A stretch of 64,000 bases of DNA from Saprospiraceae bacterium. GTDB lineage: Bacteria; Bacteroidota; Bacteroidia; Chitinophagales; Saprospiraceae. The stretch spans positions 930,001-994,000 of the forward strand of contig JADJTQ010000002.1 of NCBI GenBank assembly GCA_016711125.1, given 5' to 3'. Of this stretch, positions 17,017 through 28,043 are shown one piece after another. Below the pieces are notes generated by a model. The model searched no databases, had not been told where the DNA came from, and worked only from the letters and a program-made list of their open reading frames with translations. Every line of letters starts with the position of its first letter. Position 1 is the first letter of the stretch. The translations under genes and the position numbers were made by a program.

Positions 17017-19023
17017 ATGATCAGAGGTATTACAGTGGTGCTTCTTTTCATTTGCTTAAATCGAAGTACTCTGATTGCTCAGAATAATACCTATGTGGAT
17101 AGTTTGCAGACGGCGATCGGAGACGCCAAAAATACGCAAGACAGTATAATTCCACTTCGACAGCTGGCAAGGTACTATATGAGATATGACCTCAAATTAA
17201 GCCGCTTATACACCGGGATGTACTATAAGGCTGCCTATGCTCTGCATGATTCTTTTCACCAGGCTGTTGCCAATCATTATTTCGGTTTGGTCAATCGCCT
17301 TGAGAGTAATTACTCTGATGCTCTCAAACATTTTCAGGACGCCTTGCTTCTCTTTCAAAAAGATACATTACGTCCGGAAAATGGCCTTGGACCGATATTT
17401 AATATAGGAGTGGTATATCAAACTATTGGAGATTTTGAGAAAGCACTGCAGTATTTTTATCGGGAACTCGACTTGAGAAATCAGGTTTCGATGTCACAGG
17501 GTTATGGCAATACACTAAATAGTATTGGAGTCACTTTAAAGAAAATGGGTAATTACCAACAGGCCAGAGATATCTATAGTCAAGCCTTGGAGAAATGCCT
17601 CGAAGCGGGAGATAGTGTTGACCTTTCAAACATCTATAATAATAGAGGTCAAGCCAGGGAACTAATGGGAGATTATGTTGGCGCCCTCGATGATTACCGT
17701 CTTTCGCTGCAGATTGACACCAAAGACGGTTACAAATCGGGCATCGCATCCAGCTATGAATCGATGTCCAGAATTTATCTGAACTTTAACCAGTTGGATT
17801 CAGCGCGATACTTTGCGCTGGAAGCTTATCAGATTCGTCAAGATCTCGGACAACTACAAGAACTAATCCAAAGTGGGCATAATATGGTAGAGGTCTCATT
17901 AAAGACCGGTAGATTGGATGATGCCTGGATGTACGCAGAACTAACTACTCCAAAATGTAATCAATTAGGCCTGCCTGATCTAGTAATGACCAATTATGCT
18001 TTACTGGCAGACATTTATCGGATGAAAGGTGATCCTCTGCTTGAAGGTGAGGCTCTGAGGGCTCAACTTGCCTGGAAAGATTCTCTTCATAATAAGCAGA
18101 CGCATGAAGCAGCTCAAAATCTACAGATACGCTATGAGACCAAAGAAAAGGAACACGCTCTGGCTTCACTTCAGAATGAAAATGAATTAAATAATCTATT
18201 GATTTTACGTCAACGCAAATGGCAATTGACGCTTCTTATTGCACTTGGATTATTGACCTTTTTATTAGTGCTGGCAGTGCGATTTTATCAATTGAAAATC
18301 GAATCGCATCAATTAAAGAGAGAACAAGATCAATTGATCGAAAAGCAAAAAATCAAAGATATCGAAGCGGAAAACAAAATCCTGCAAATGAATGCGATGC
18401 TTCGGGGCGAGGAAGCCGAACGTTTGAGAATTGCTAAAGATCTGCATGATGGCTTGGGTGCACTCCTTGCGACAGTCAAATTTCATTTTGCTTCGGTGCA
18501 AAAAAAGATTCAAGTTTTGTCAGATTTAAAACTGTATCAGAAGGCCAACCAATTGTTAGACAATGCCTGTTCCGAGGTGCGCCGGATTGCCCATAATATG
18601 ATGCCGGATGCCCTGTCTAAACTTGGCCTTATTCAGGCCCTTGAAGATTTGGTGGAAGCCCTTCGTTTGGAAGGTTATAAAGTTACAGTAGAAACCATTA
18701 ATATGGACCAGCAGCTCCCCGAAGAAGTGGAATTGATGGTATATAGAATAGTTCAGGAATTAATCAATAACATCAGCAAACATGCTAAAGCGGACACTAT
18801 TATAGTCCAACTTTCCATTCACGATCAACAGCTTACTATTTCTGTAGAAGATGATGGTTGTGGATTTGATATCAACCGTACGACTGATGGGATTGGCCTT
18901 AAAAATCTGCGTTCGAGAGTAGCCTATTTGGGAGGCATTTTAGAAATTGATAGCGTAGATAAAATTGGTACGACAACTAATGTAGTAATTCCGGTGCCGC
19001 TTTATTCGATGGCAGCCAATTGA
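17017..19023 (+). CDS. TPR-containing histidine kinase (HisKA_3)
   Basis: The start at 17017 gives a signal peptide (MIRGITVVLLFICL) and is preferred; an ATG at 16975 is in frame. About seven TPR units form a periplasmic domain, a single membrane helix follows (LTLLIALGLLTFLLVLAV), then a coiled coil. The kinase core has the HisKA_3 motif RLRIAKDLHDGLGALLA with the phosphoacceptor His, and an ATPase with ELINNISKHAKA and DDGCGFD. Such kinases pair with NarL-type regulators, here the gene just upstream. The last 22 bases overlap the convergent transglutaminase gene. Confidence 0.9.
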   Translation: MIRGITVVLLFICLNRSTLIAQNNTYVDSLQTAIGDAKNTQDSIIPLRQLARYYMRYDLKLSRLYTGMYYKAAYALHDSFHQAVANHYFGLVNRLESNYSDALKHFQDALLLFQKDTLRPENGLGPIFNIGVVYQTIGDFEKALQYFYRELDLRNQVSMSQGYGNTLNSIGVTLKKMGNYQQARDIYSQALEKCLEAGDSVDLSNIYNNRGQARELMGDYVGALDDYRLSLQIDTKDGYKSGIASSYESMSRIYLNFNQLDSARYFALEAYQIRQDLGQLQELIQSGHNMVEVSLKTGRLDDAWMYAELTTPKCNQLGLPDLVMTNYALLADIYRMKGDPLLEGEALRAQLAWKDSLHNKQTHEAAQNLQIRYETKEKEHALASLQNENELNNLLILRQRKWQLTLLIALGLLTFLLVLAVRFYQLKIESHQLKREQDQLIEKQKIKDIEAENKILQMNAMLRGEEAERLRIAKDLHDGLGALLATVKFHFASVQKKIQVLSDLKLYQKANQLLDNACSEVRRIAHNMMPDALSKLGLIQALEDLVEALRLEGYKVTVETINMDQQLPEEVELMVYRIVQELINNISKHAKADTIIVQLSIHDQQLTISVEDDGCGFDINRTTDGIGLKNLRSRVAYLGGILEIDSVDKIGTTTNVVIPVPLYSMAAN

Positions 19024-20143
19024 TTCTCAATTTGGGATAATGCATTTTTTACAATGATGGAGCTGGAGTTCAATTGATTTAAAAGTGTTCTTGCCTCCCG
19101 TAGGTGGTGAGCAACACGACGAATCCCCGGAAGAGATTGCCGATTTAGGCGGTAGTCTACCTGGGCATAGTTGAGATGACAAAATGCATATGCTTCAAGT
19201 TGCCAACGGTATAAGGTAGCTTTTCCAGACCCATCAGAAAAATAAGACAGAGATTCTTTATAGAGAGAAAGTGCTCCTGGGTGCTTTCCAGTTTCGAACA
19301 AGTAATCTGCAGATTCTTTCAACAAAATGGCTTTATCCAATATGGCATGACCCCAGGCACTTTGATTTTTTTCATTAGGATGATGGTGATATACGGAAGC
19401 CGATTCGATTATTTTTTGGTCCGGATATGACTTTGCAAGGAATTGATCAATCGAGTCTTTAAAATTAAACCCACAATCCTCTTGTCGATTTGATTGGATA
19501 GAGTCGCCGATAAACTGAGCAAATGTGAGCGGACAGTCCAAAAGCTGGAAGAAAGAATTGCTGGGAAAATGATTTTTGGCAAATAACTCCGCACGAGTTA
19601 AGAAGTAGTCTGACTGGTAGCTCTCTTTAAATAGATCGGTTTGACCCAGGGTGTTACTTCCCCAGGTAGCATCCAGTAAATAATAATTTGAATCCATTTT
19701 TACCAGGTTCCAGGCATGATCAGGTTGGTCACTTACCTTCAGACTATTTAGGTCTTTACTAAATCCTATGATCGACAGGCAGGTCATTTCTGCGGCATCG
19801 GCCATTGTAGTTATCAGCGCAGCATAATCCCAACAAATACCTTTTTTTCTCTCCAGAATATCATAGATGTTTTGGTTGATTCGACGCCGGTTATTATCCA
19901 ATGCTGCATAGTCGTAGGTTAAATAGTGGGTCACAAATTGATAAATAGCCCTAATCTTTTCCAGATCATTTTTGGCTGGAGACAGAAGCTTTTTAGTAAA
20001 ATTAATGATTGCCGTGTCTTCCAGTTTGTGACATGACGCCCACGCATCAATTTTGTGAAATCATATGATACCTGAGCAGGCGAGTTAACCACCAGGAAGG
20101 AGATTAGAAGTAATACCGGTGTCAAGATCTTCAATTGAAACAT
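19002..20143 (-). CDS. Exported transglutaminase-like protein (one-base frameshift)
   Basis: The catalytic core is visible: Cys in KKGICWDYAAL, His in DQPDHAWNLVK, Asp in LLDATWG. Such proteins act as cysteine proteases or cross-linkers in the envelope. The first exon-like piece from 20143 (MFQLKILTPVLLLISF, a signal peptide ending near SPAQ) is in another frame. One A lost from the run at 20051-20054 explains this; five A give DFTKIDAWASCHKLEDTAI and join a 380-residue protein. The true start may be the ATG at 20164. Most likely a sequence error. Confidence 0.75.
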
Positions 20144-20312
20144 CCATAGGGAATTCGTAATCAAAACAATTTTTCACCTATGATTAGTTCAGAGATCGGC
20201 TTAGCAGATTGAAAATGTGTGAAGAGTAAAAGTTCAGATCCGGTTTTCGCCCATAGCAGGCATAACTTGTGTGCCCACTTTTCAGTTATTCCTTACCCAT
20301 CATCCATTCAAA

Positions 20313-23111
20313 CTATCCTCTCTGTCGCATCATATGAAACCCCCCTTTCGGTAGATCAGATTGACCAATCATTTGATTGATGGCATAAGTAAAACTTACC
20401 ATAAAATACCTCGCAAGAGAATTTATGCGGATGTCTTCAATATAATTGAGATCGATATTTTGCCGAATACCCTCGTTTTGATTAAGCAGATCAAAGGCTG
20501 ATATTTTCAGTTCTCCTTTTCGTTTCATCAGATATTTAGAGATGGATGCCTTCCACAGAGGGATCGTTTGGATATCATCAAAGGTGTTGTACACGGCATA
20601 GTCAAATCGAGTACCAATATTCCAGGAATCCTTAATGTTGATATTGATGTCTGTATAGTAGGAATGATTGATGTAATCTTGATCTAAATTAGTGCTGATC
20701 GAATAGTGGGTGAGACTATGGCTCACATTGGTGCCTATCCTTAGGTCAAGGAAATCTTTCTTAAGATTGTCGAAAGACAGGTCAAAGGAAGTGGTGTAGC
20801 GATTGGTGTTTTCCTGGAGACTATTAATAAATACAATCCCCTTATTGTACGAAAAATTGCCATGAAAATTAATTCTTGATTTAATAAAGCGAAGAGGTGT
20901 GCCAAACCCGGAAAAAGTTGTTAGCCGGTAATCATTGTCGACATTGATCGGTGTTGTGGTCTGACGAAATTGATTATCAATCATCCGGGCATTGACAATC
21001 GCATTGTCCGTATAAGTGGCATTGATCATCGCAAAAAAGTTGGTCATGCTAAATTGACTGAACGAAAAATATCTGAGTTGCAAGCGGTGTGAATACTCGG
21101 GGCGGAGATCAGGATTGCCCACGTATATGCTGAGAGGATTGGAGTTGTCTACAATCGGCTGCAACTGGGTTAGCGAGGGTTCACGCACATTCGTATTGTA
21201 TGAAACTCGTAAGCTTTTCGAATTTGCCAAGTCATAATTCCAGGTAATTTTAGGTAAAATGTTCAGGTAAGATTGTTGAATATTAGTTTCTTCGCTGAGT
21301 AAAAATTCACCCTTTAATACTGAATTTTGTGCCTCCACACCCACCTGAAGATTTGATTTGTTTTTTATCCATCTCCATGATGTCGAGCCCCTGTCGTAAG
21401 TATAGTCCCGATTGTAGTGATTGCTCAATTGAGTGTTAAATATTGACATGGTTCCGTCTAAATCATAGACATCTTTAATCAGCTGATTGCTATAATTCTT
21501 TCTTGAATATCCAATATTTAGGAATTGACTCTTGCCAAGTGGTTCCGTGTAGGCCAGATCAATACCATAATCCATTGCATCGTTATCCTGATTATGATCC
21601 TGATGGATCATTTCTATCGAATTCGGGGTTCCGATTTCTCCGGTAAATTGGTTTGTTGATGTCAGTAAAGCAATCTGCTCATCCTTACTGGCGCCGAAGG
21701 ATAGTTCCGCTGTCATATTTCGGCCTTTTCTATGAAATTTTTTACGATAGATTAGCGCCGTGCTAAAATTCATATTGTTGCCCTGGGATGAATTGTCTCT
21801 CAATCCAGTATTTTCTAAAAGACCGGCTGCGTTGGTAACTCGGCTGTCACTATACAAATCATAGGTAGACTCATTCAAGGCCAGACTGGTTCGGATGCGA
21901 AGGTTTTGCATAGAGTCTATCTTATGATCAAAAGTGGCATTGATGCGATGATTTCCGTTGAGTGAAATTTCATCATCCTCTTCCTCCGATAGGAATTTGC
22001 TTTCGGTCAGCACACTTTCACGGTTGGTGAATTGTGAAATATCATTTTTAATTCGACTGTAAAAATAACTGAGATTTAATTTTGTGTTTTTACTGAAATC
22101 CTGATTAAAATTGAGTCCGCCGGCACCCGTATTTACGAATCCATTGCTAAGGCCATCGCTGATGGGTATCCCACTATCCGAACTGCTTCCCATTCGAACC
22201 GCACCTCCTCCACTCCGCATGAGATTGCCAAGGCCACCCGCAAAACTGACATAATCATTCATTGAAAAGCCTTGCTGATTGACATTGTTTGACATCCCCA
22301 ATACGCTGATCTGTTGATTTTTTGAAAATTTACTCAGATTGAGTCTGCTTTCAAATCGATCATCTGTGCCATAACCGGCTGCAACATTACCAAAAAGACC
22401 TTTTTTGTGATCTTCTTTGAGCACAATATTGATCGCTTTTTCATCTTGCCCATCATCGATGCCGGTAAATTCTGCCACGTCAGATTTCTTATCAAATACC
22501 TGCACCCTATTGACAGCACTAGCGGGTAGATTTTTTGTTGCTATTTGAGGGTCTTTACCAAAAAACTCTTTACCATCAACCAGCACTTGCTTGACCTCTT
22601 CACCTTGAGCTTTAATGGTACCATCCGCTCCAACTTCGACACCCGGTAATCTCCGCAATAGATCTTCTACTACATCATTTGGTTTGGTCTTGAATGCATC
22701 TGCATTATATATGATAGTATCCTTACTGATCTGCATAGGTATGCGTTCAGCCTTGACAAGTACTTCGTCGAGCGCAGAAGTGACTGGTTGAAGTATAATG
22801 GTCCCGAGATCTTGCATTTCTGCTTCTGCCGAGATGGTAATCTTTTGGTTAACCGGAATGTAACTGATGTAGCTGGACTGGAGAATATACTCCCCGGCAG
22901 TCAATCGCCTCAGAACATACGTACCTTCAATATTGGTGATAGCAAAACTCACCATTACCGAATCTTCAGGATTAAGTAACACAACTGTTGCACTGGCAAG
23001 GGCTGATCCCGACGAGTCGACTATAGTACCGGTAGCACTAATGTTTTTTGAATTTTGCCCGTACATCGTGGAGTAGACAAAAAATAGACCGGCAAAAAGA
23101 ATACCTCTCAT
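20313..23111 (-). CDS. TonB-dependent outer membrane receptor
   Basis: The start at 23111 (MRGILFAGLFFVY) is preferred; the ATG at 23156 would overlap the upstream gene. After the signal peptide comes a carboxypeptidase-regulatory-like domain (residues 25-105), then a plug with the family string LLRRLPGVEVGADGTI and LVDGKEFFGKDP. The rest, about 650 residues, is a beta-barrel ending in membrane strands. TonB receptors import scarce ligands across the outer membrane. Its pair with the GLPGLI protein and the facing two-component system suggests a shared role, possibly metal or peptide handling. No SusD partner is present. Confidence 0.9.
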   Translation of the reverse strand: MRGILFAGLFFVYSTMYGQNSKNISATGTIVDSSGSALASATVVLLNPEDSVMVSFAITNIEGTYVLRRLTAGEYILQSSYISYIPVNQKITISAEAEMQDLGTIILQPVTSALDEVLVKAERIPMQISKDTIIYNADAFKTKPNDVVEDLLRRLPGVEVGADGTIKAQGEEVKQVLVDGKEFFGKDPQIATKNLPASAVNRVQVFDKKSDVAEFTGIDDGQDEKAINIVLKEDHKKGLFGNVAAGYGTDDRFESRLNLSKFSKNQQISVLGMSNNVNQQGFSMNDYVSFAGGLGNLMRSGGGAVRMGSSSDSGIPISDGLSNGFVNTGAGGLNFNQDFSKNTKLNLSYFYSRIKNDISQFTNRESVLTESKFLSEEEDDEISLNGNHRINATFDHKIDSMQNLRIRTSLALNESTYDLYSDSRVTNAAGLLENTGLRDNSSQGNNMNFSTALIYRKKFHRKGRNMTAELSFGASKDEQIALLTSTNQFTGEIGTPNSIEMIHQDHNQDNDAMDYGIDLAYTEPLGKSQFLNIGYSRKNYSNQLIKDVYDLDGTMSIFNTQLSNHYNRDYTYDRGSTSWRWIKNKSNLQVGVEAQNSVLKGEFLLSEETNIQQSYLNILPKITWNYDLANSKSLRVSYNTNVREPSLTQLQPIVDNSNPLSIYVGNPDLRPEYSHRLQLRYFSFSQFSMTNFFAMINATYTDNAIVNARMIDNQFRQTTTPINVDNDYRLTTFSGFGTPLRFIKSRINFHGNFSYNKGIVFINSLQENTNRYTTSFDLSFDNLKKDFLDLRIGTNVSHSLTHYSISTNLDQDYINHSYYTDININIKDSWNIGTRFDYAVYNTFDDIQTIPLWKASISKYLMKRKGELKISAFDLLNQNEGIRQNIDLNYIEDIRINSLARYFMVSFTYAINQMIGQSDLPKGGFHMMRQRG

Positions 23112-23140
23112 TTTTAAATCTTTAATATTGAAGTCAACGA

Positions 23141-23890
23141 TTAGTTTTGACGCCATCCACCAGGACCCCTACCGCCGTTTTGGGCTCTCATTTCTTCCAT
23201 TTTGACCCGGACGATTTCACGAAATTCTGCGCCAGTCACCTCCTTGCCCTTCTGCGGTTCCTCAATAAGATTGCTATCGATAGGCTTCAAATTGATCTCC
23301 TGGGCAGTGATTGTTCTTTCGCCATTATTGATATCTACGTGAAGTATGAGTCCCGGTAATTGACCCCATTCACCCGGCCCCAGGGGTACGGGGATCATAG
23401 GGGTAAACCATGCAACTACCTGCTGGGTACTATCTTCAAAAGTCGCTTTTTGACACTCATATTGACCGACTTGCATCGACTCTCCTGTGAGTTTCCACAT
23501 ATAAGACTGTGACTCACCTTTTATCAAGAATTTCTTATCCATGAAATCACGCTCTTCAATCGATTTGGATTCAGCATAGTTTTGCCATAATATTCCACCT
23601 GCCGGGCCCATAAAGCGCATACGCATTCGGCCTCTACCCTCCTGTTCAACGTCGATATCTTCTTCTTTTTTTTGTGGAGCACGATAGACAGCCTGATGAT
23701 CATCAAACAAGAGTATCATCGGGTCGGTCCGAAACTGTGGCATCATCTCCTTAAATTGGGCTCGGTCACCGGTCAAACGCCGATGGATATCGACGGTCTC
23801 CTCATAGATGATTTCTCCGGTGACCTGGGCTGTAAGAGACGCCGCGAATAGCATCAAAACTAGAACAAAGAAATTTTTCATTTTTGCCAA
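23141..23890 (-). CDS. GLPGLI family protein
   Basis: The 249-residue product has a signal peptide and the family landmark near residue 180, GQLPGLILHVDI. The preceding YMWKLTGESMQVGQYECQKAT is also typical. GLPGLI proteins are exported and often sit beside TonB receptors; function is unknown. The gene is 29 nt upstream of the receptor start and likely co-transcribed. A TATCTTTG -7 box on this strand lies at 23902-23909. The C-terminus is Arg/Gly-rich (QNGGRGPGGWRQN). Confidence 0.88.
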   Translation of the reverse strand: MAKMKNFFVLVLMLFAASLTAQVTGEIIYEETVDIHRRLTGDRAQFKEMMPQFRTDPMILLFDDHQAVYRAPQKKEEDIDVEQEGRGRMRMRFMGPAGGILWQNYAESKSIEERDFMDKKFLIKGESQSYMWKLTGESMQVGQYECQKATFEDSTQQVVAWFTPMIPVPLGPGEWGQLPGLILHVDINNGERTITAQEINLKPIDSNLIEEPQKGKEVTGAEFREIVRVKMEEMRAQNGGRGPGGWRQN

Positions 23891-24007
23891 TTATTTGATA
23901 TCAAAGATAGTCCCTCTGATGTACACGGTCAGTTAATCATGCTTGAATCCAGGTTAATTAAGGTTAATTGCCGGCAAATCATCATAAATAGCCCTTATTT
24001 TTGAACC

Positions 24008-25438
24008 ATGAACAAATGGTGGAGAGATCCGATTATTTGGTTGATGAGCGTGAGCATGGCGCTCCTGTTGTATCTCATAATGGTATGGTTGGTAAACAGT
24101 TTTAACCGGGAATATTTTCAGGTAGTAAAAGATGGAGAAAATCTCTTTACCAACGCAGTCAGGACTCTTGAGGATTCGCTGATTGAAAATAATTTTGAAC
24201 GACAGTTGGTGTTTGTGCAGGATAGCAACCGGATGAGACGCCAATTGATTTTTCATGGTAATGATACCTCTCGTATGGTAGCTCATGTGACCAGGGGAGA
24301 TACCGATATTGGACCGAGAAATCATTTGAGTCGATGGCAAAGGCGATTGCGCGAACGAAGTAATGAAAGTTTTGTAGGATCTGTAGCTATCCAATTGGCT
24401 ATTGGCAGAGATAGTACGATGACTTCGGAGATCAATCATGATACTCTGGCCGGTGAAGTTTTTCAGCTGCTGAAATCTAAAATTGATCATGATCTTAATA
24501 CGTGCAATTTCGCTGGCAGTTATGAATTGGTAAAATCCGGAACATCTGAAGTGGGCCTATTAAGGACCAAAGCCTTCATGGATATGTTCACCGGTTCGTT
24601 TTATTATCTCAGAATCCAGCCCATAAAGGGCGATGTCTATCGCAAAATTGCCCTTCAAATCATTTTCGCCGGGTTTACACTCCTGATCACCTTCGGTGCT
24701 TTCGTGTTTTCTTATGGTACATTGCAAAAACAGAGACATCTTACCTTGCTAAAGAATGATTTGATTAATAACATTTCTCATGAACTTAAAACGCCCATAG
24801 CTACCGTAAAAGTAGCTCTTGAAGCGCTTAATAATTTCAAGGCAGATGAAGATGCTCTTAAACGCAAAGAGTATCTCGAAATCTCGAAGGGTGAACTTGA
24901 TCGCCTGGATATGTTGGTGGAAAATATCCTTAAATCCTCAGTTCAGCAACAGGTTCTTTCACTGCATCTGGAGCGAATTAATCTGAAAGAGCTTATTGAA
25001 AATACTTTAAAGACCATGCAGTTGCAGTTTGATAAAGAAGGAGCAAAAATACAATTTGATCCTGCCCCCAATGGGGCATATATCATGGGTGATAGATTGC
25101 ATCTGACTAGTGTGCTGTATAATTTATTGGATAATGCGTTGAAATATAGCAGCGGAGCTCCTGCAATTAAAATGCAATTAAAAAAATTAAAAAATCAAAT
25201 TACACTGATCGTGTCAGATGAGGGGGTAGGCATACCGAAAATTTACCTTCGGGAGATTTTTGGTAAATTTTTTCGAATTCCGACGGGCGATGTTCACAAC
25301 ATTAAAGGATATGGCCTAGGTCTGAGTTTCGTCGCTGACGTGGTACGAAAGCATCGAGGCACGATTGAAGCGCGTAGTGTCTCCGGAGAAGGAAGTCAAT
25401 TCATTTTAAAATTTCCGTCAGCTGATGTCACAGACTAA
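24008..25438 (+). CDS. Sensor histidine kinase (HisKA)
   Basis: Two membrane helices (residues 8-29 and 214-236) flank a periplasmic sensor of about 185 residues. The dimerisation domain carries H258 in NNISHELKTPIATV, followed by an ATPase with N box LYNLLDNALKYS and G boxes DEGVGIP and GYGLGLSFV. It phosphorylates the OmpR-type regulator that overlaps it by 14 nt. A TATTTTTG box ends five nt before the ATG, so the transcript may have almost no leader. It is divergent from the GLPGLI/TonB operon. Confidence 0.92.
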   Translation: MNKWWRDPIIWLMSVSMALLLYLIMVWLVNSFNREYFQVVKDGENLFTNAVRTLEDSLIENNFERQLVFVQDSNRMRRQLIFHGNDTSRMVAHVTRGDTDIGPRNHLSRWQRRLRERSNESFVGSVAIQLAIGRDSTMTSEINHDTLAGEVFQLLKSKIDHDLNTCNFAGSYELVKSGTSEVGLLRTKAFMDMFTGSFYYLRIQPIKGDVYRKIALQIIFAGFTLLITFGAFVFSYGTLQKQRHLTLLKNDLINNISHELKTPIATVKVALEALNNFKADEDALKRKEYLEISKGELDRLDMLVENILKSSVQQQVLSLHLERINLKELIENTLKTMQLQFDKEGAKIQFDPAPNGAYIMGDRLHLTSVLYNLLDNALKYSSGAPAIKMQLKKLKNQITLIVSDEGVGIPKIYLREIFGKFFRIPTGDVHNIKGYGLGLSFVADVVRKHRGTIEARSVSGEGSQFILKFPSADVTD

Positions 25439-26110
25439 GATTTTATATGTTGAAGACGAGCAGTTTCTTGGTAAAATTGTCAAGGAAAGTCTGGAGAGCC
25501 GAAGTTATCTGGTCAGCATGATTAGTGATGGCAATAAAGTGATTCAGGAGTTTAAGAATTTTGTACCCGACATTTGTATACTTGACGTAATGTTACCTGG
25601 AAAAGACGGAATTGCTTTGGCTGCGGAAATTCGAATATTGAATTCGGGAGTACCCATTATTTTTCTCACCGCTAAGACTCAGACGGAAGATCTTGTTTCG
25701 GGGTTTAAGGCAGGAGGCAATGATTATGTAAAAAAGCCTTTTAGCATGGAAGAATTGATTGTGCGGATCGAAAATCTCCTTCGCTTGCAGCAGAATCCGG
25801 ATCGGTTAAATGTAAACGGAAATTTTCAGATTGGTTCTTTTTCATACGTACCAGATGTGATGGAACTGAGGAGACAGGGAGAAGTAATTAAATTATCTCA
25901 TAAGGAAAATCAGTTACTAAAATTACTTGTTCAGAATCCCCATGAATCTATTGATCGTAATAGCATATTGCAAAATATCTGGGGTGACGATCATTTTTTT
26001 ATTCCCGTAATTTGGATGTGTATATTACCCGTTTGAGGAGATATTTTAAAAATGATCCAAAAGTGCAGATCATTACTTTAAAAGGGGTGGGATACCGTTT
26101 TGTGTGTTAA
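25425..26110 (+). CDS. OmpR-family response regulator (one-base frameshift near the end)
   Basis: The receiver domain has VEDE at 9-12, phosphorylation site D54 (ILDVMLP) and a KKPFS end. A winged-helix DNA-binding domain follows (LSHKENQLLKLLVQN). At the run of seven T at 25994-26000 the frame changes; eight T would give DDHFFYSRNLDVYITRLRRY and end at GYRFVC, a 228-residue regulator of normal size. The loss removes the recognition helix, so as read the product would not bind DNA. Sequence error is the simplest explanation. Confidence 0.85.
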
Positions 26111-26124
26111 TCATATTCATTGTC

Positions 26125-27747
26125 TTATTTTTTTTCTTCATCAAACTCATTGAAATACTCCTTCCATTTTTTCTGCAAAAGAGATTGATCAAACTTATAG
26201 GTTGGAGTTAGACTGATCTGGCCAGGGACTTCTTCAACGTATAAGGTTTGAGAAGGAAAAGCAAATCGAACATCCAGCTTGGTTGCCCACCTCACGATAG
26301 CAAAGTGAATCGACTCCCTGATCCGAAGCTCGTCATCGTAAGTAGGAGCTTTCATATAACAGCGCATGAAAATATTAAGCGATGAGGCTCCAAGATCATT
26401 AAAGTAGACATAAAAGTCATCATTGGCTACTTCCGGATCATGAATAATAATTTCTTTAAGCCCTTTAATAAAAAACTCAATAAGATCTGGGGGAGTGTCG
26501 TAGGTAATACCAATGGTAGTGGTAAAGAGCCGATATTGACGTACACCTCTGTTGGTGACCGACACATTAGCCATGTTGCCGTTGGGTACTGAAATAATGC
26601 TGGTCTCAGAAGTTTTGATCCGGGTCGATCTAAAGCCAACCTCCACAACGGTACCAGCGAATCCTGCTCCTTCTACCCAATCACCAATCTGGAATGGCTT
26701 GTCCGTAAAGATCATCACCGAACCCAGGAAATTTTTAACGGTATCCTGTGCTGCCAAAGCAAGAGCAAGGCCACCTATCGACGCTCCCGCAATAAAGGCG
26801 GTAATATTAAAATTCAGGATATGGAGGATGTTTAAGACAGCAACAACCGAGATAATGATTATGGAGATCTGTCTAACAATCGGTAGGATCTGATCATCCA
26901 TTTTGCTCTCTGTTTTTACAGTGAGGGATTTGAGGTAATCTGCAAATAATTTGACAACCCGGATTAACAGCCAAGCCAGAATAAAGACCAAAATGATTTT
27001 AAAAATGGTCTGTACGACGAGGTTTATTTTTGGAGGAAACTGCAAAAGCGGATAAAACACTTTAAGGATCCAGAAGAGAAGGTATAAACTTCCAATACTG
27101 GCCATTCGCTTAACATGATGGCCGTAATGTTCAATGGTACCGATCGATTTTGACAATTTTTTAATCGAAAAGCGCAATGACCAGGCAAAAATGAGGTATA
27201 AAATCGCCGCAAAAACCAAAAGTATCGCAAGACCTGAAAGCTGCCATAGGGAGACTCCTAAAAATCTGTCTGCGCCCGATCTGGCAAAATAACTCACGAG
27301 CCGGTGCGTACCCATTGGGTACACTTCTCTGAACAGATCTGGTATTTCGTCGGCAGATTCGGTTGAATAGTGCCATTGGCTGTCGATTCTTTCCAGATAG
27401 ATCTGTGGCAGTGCTTCGGGGAAAGGGGTATAAAAGGGCTTATTGGAGATGCTATCCTGGTAATCTGCCTCGCGAGGTAGCAAATTCATCTGCATAAAGA
27501 GACCTTCCCCATCAAATATTTGTTTGAGTTTGATCGCGAGGTCAACTCGTTCGACAGAGTCTCCAACCAAAAATACGGTGGCGGCCAGAGCTGGGTCGTA
27601 TTGGTCAGGCTGCAGGTAGTAAAGATGCACCCAAATGGCATCATGGGGTGAGGTTAGTTCAAGCCGGTTTTGCAATTCCTGGCTGAAAGCGGAAATGGTG
27701 AGAAGATTGAGAATAAAGATAAACAGGCTGGTATACAAGATTTTCAT
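26125..27747 (-). CDS. MscS-family mechanosensitive channel
   Basis: A 540-residue protein with a signal peptide, a periplasmic N-terminal domain and membrane helices at about 165-190, 235-255 and 280-305. The pore helix and beta domain follow with the family string GGLALALAAQDTVKNFLGS and GDWVEGAGFAGTVVEVGFRS. Such channels open on osmotic down-shock. The N-terminal extension before the first core helix is longer than in small MscS. The stretch 27748-28010 downstream of the start shows nothing. Confidence 0.9.
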   Translation of the reverse strand: MKILYTSLFIFILNLLTISAFSQELQNRLELTSPHDAIWVHLYYLQPDQYDPALAATVFLVGDSVERVDLAIKLKQIFDGEGLFMQMNLLPREADYQDSISNKPFYTPFPEALPQIYLERIDSQWHYSTESADEIPDLFREVYPMGTHRLVSYFARSGADRFLGVSLWQLSGLAILLVFAAILYLIFAWSLRFSIKKLSKSIGTIEHYGHHVKRMASIGSLYLLFWILKVFYPLLQFPPKINLVVQTIFKIILVFILAWLLIRVVKLFADYLKSLTVKTESKMDDQILPIVRQISIIIISVVAVLNILHILNFNITAFIAGASIGGLALALAAQDTVKNFLGSVMIFTDKPFQIGDWVEGAGFAGTVVEVGFRSTRIKTSETSIISVPNGNMANVSVTNRGVRQYRLFTTTIGITYDTPPDLIEFFIKGLKEIIIHDPEVANDDFYVYFNDLGASSLNIFMRCYMKAPTYDDELRIRESIHFAIVRWATKLDVRFAFPSQTLYVEEVPGQISLTPTYKFDQSLLQKKWKEYFNEFDEEKK

Positions 27748-28012
27748 CCCGTAAAAGTAAGGAGAAATCGAGTGCCTATCTAACTTCTACTAATTGCAAA
27801 AGTGGCTGTAACAGGAATCAACCGCATTGATGGGGTAAAAAACTATTATCGGGGTGACAGTTCCTGTTGTCGTTCTACTCCTTTGATTTGGTTTCTATCT
27901 AGCTAAACAAAAAGCTCGGCAAATCGTTGATAATCAATGATTTCGTTAGCATTTTTCAGAGCGAGATCTGCATTGTCATTTTGTATCCTGGGGTTAAATC
28001 AGCTGTCGTATT

Positions 28013-28043
28013 TTGTTTATCAGTTCTTGAAGCACTATTTTTG
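28013..28043 (+). promoter_or_regulatory. Promoter of trhO
   Basis: TTG at 28013-28015 and TATTTTTG at 28036-28043 with a 20-nt spacer, an exact -7 match and a normal distance. The start codon lies 85 nt further on. Confidence 0.55.

Noticed and set aside
23954..24490. Minus-strand frame of 178 residues
   Set aside because: It is antisense to the histidine kinase at 24008-25438, which has clear domains.
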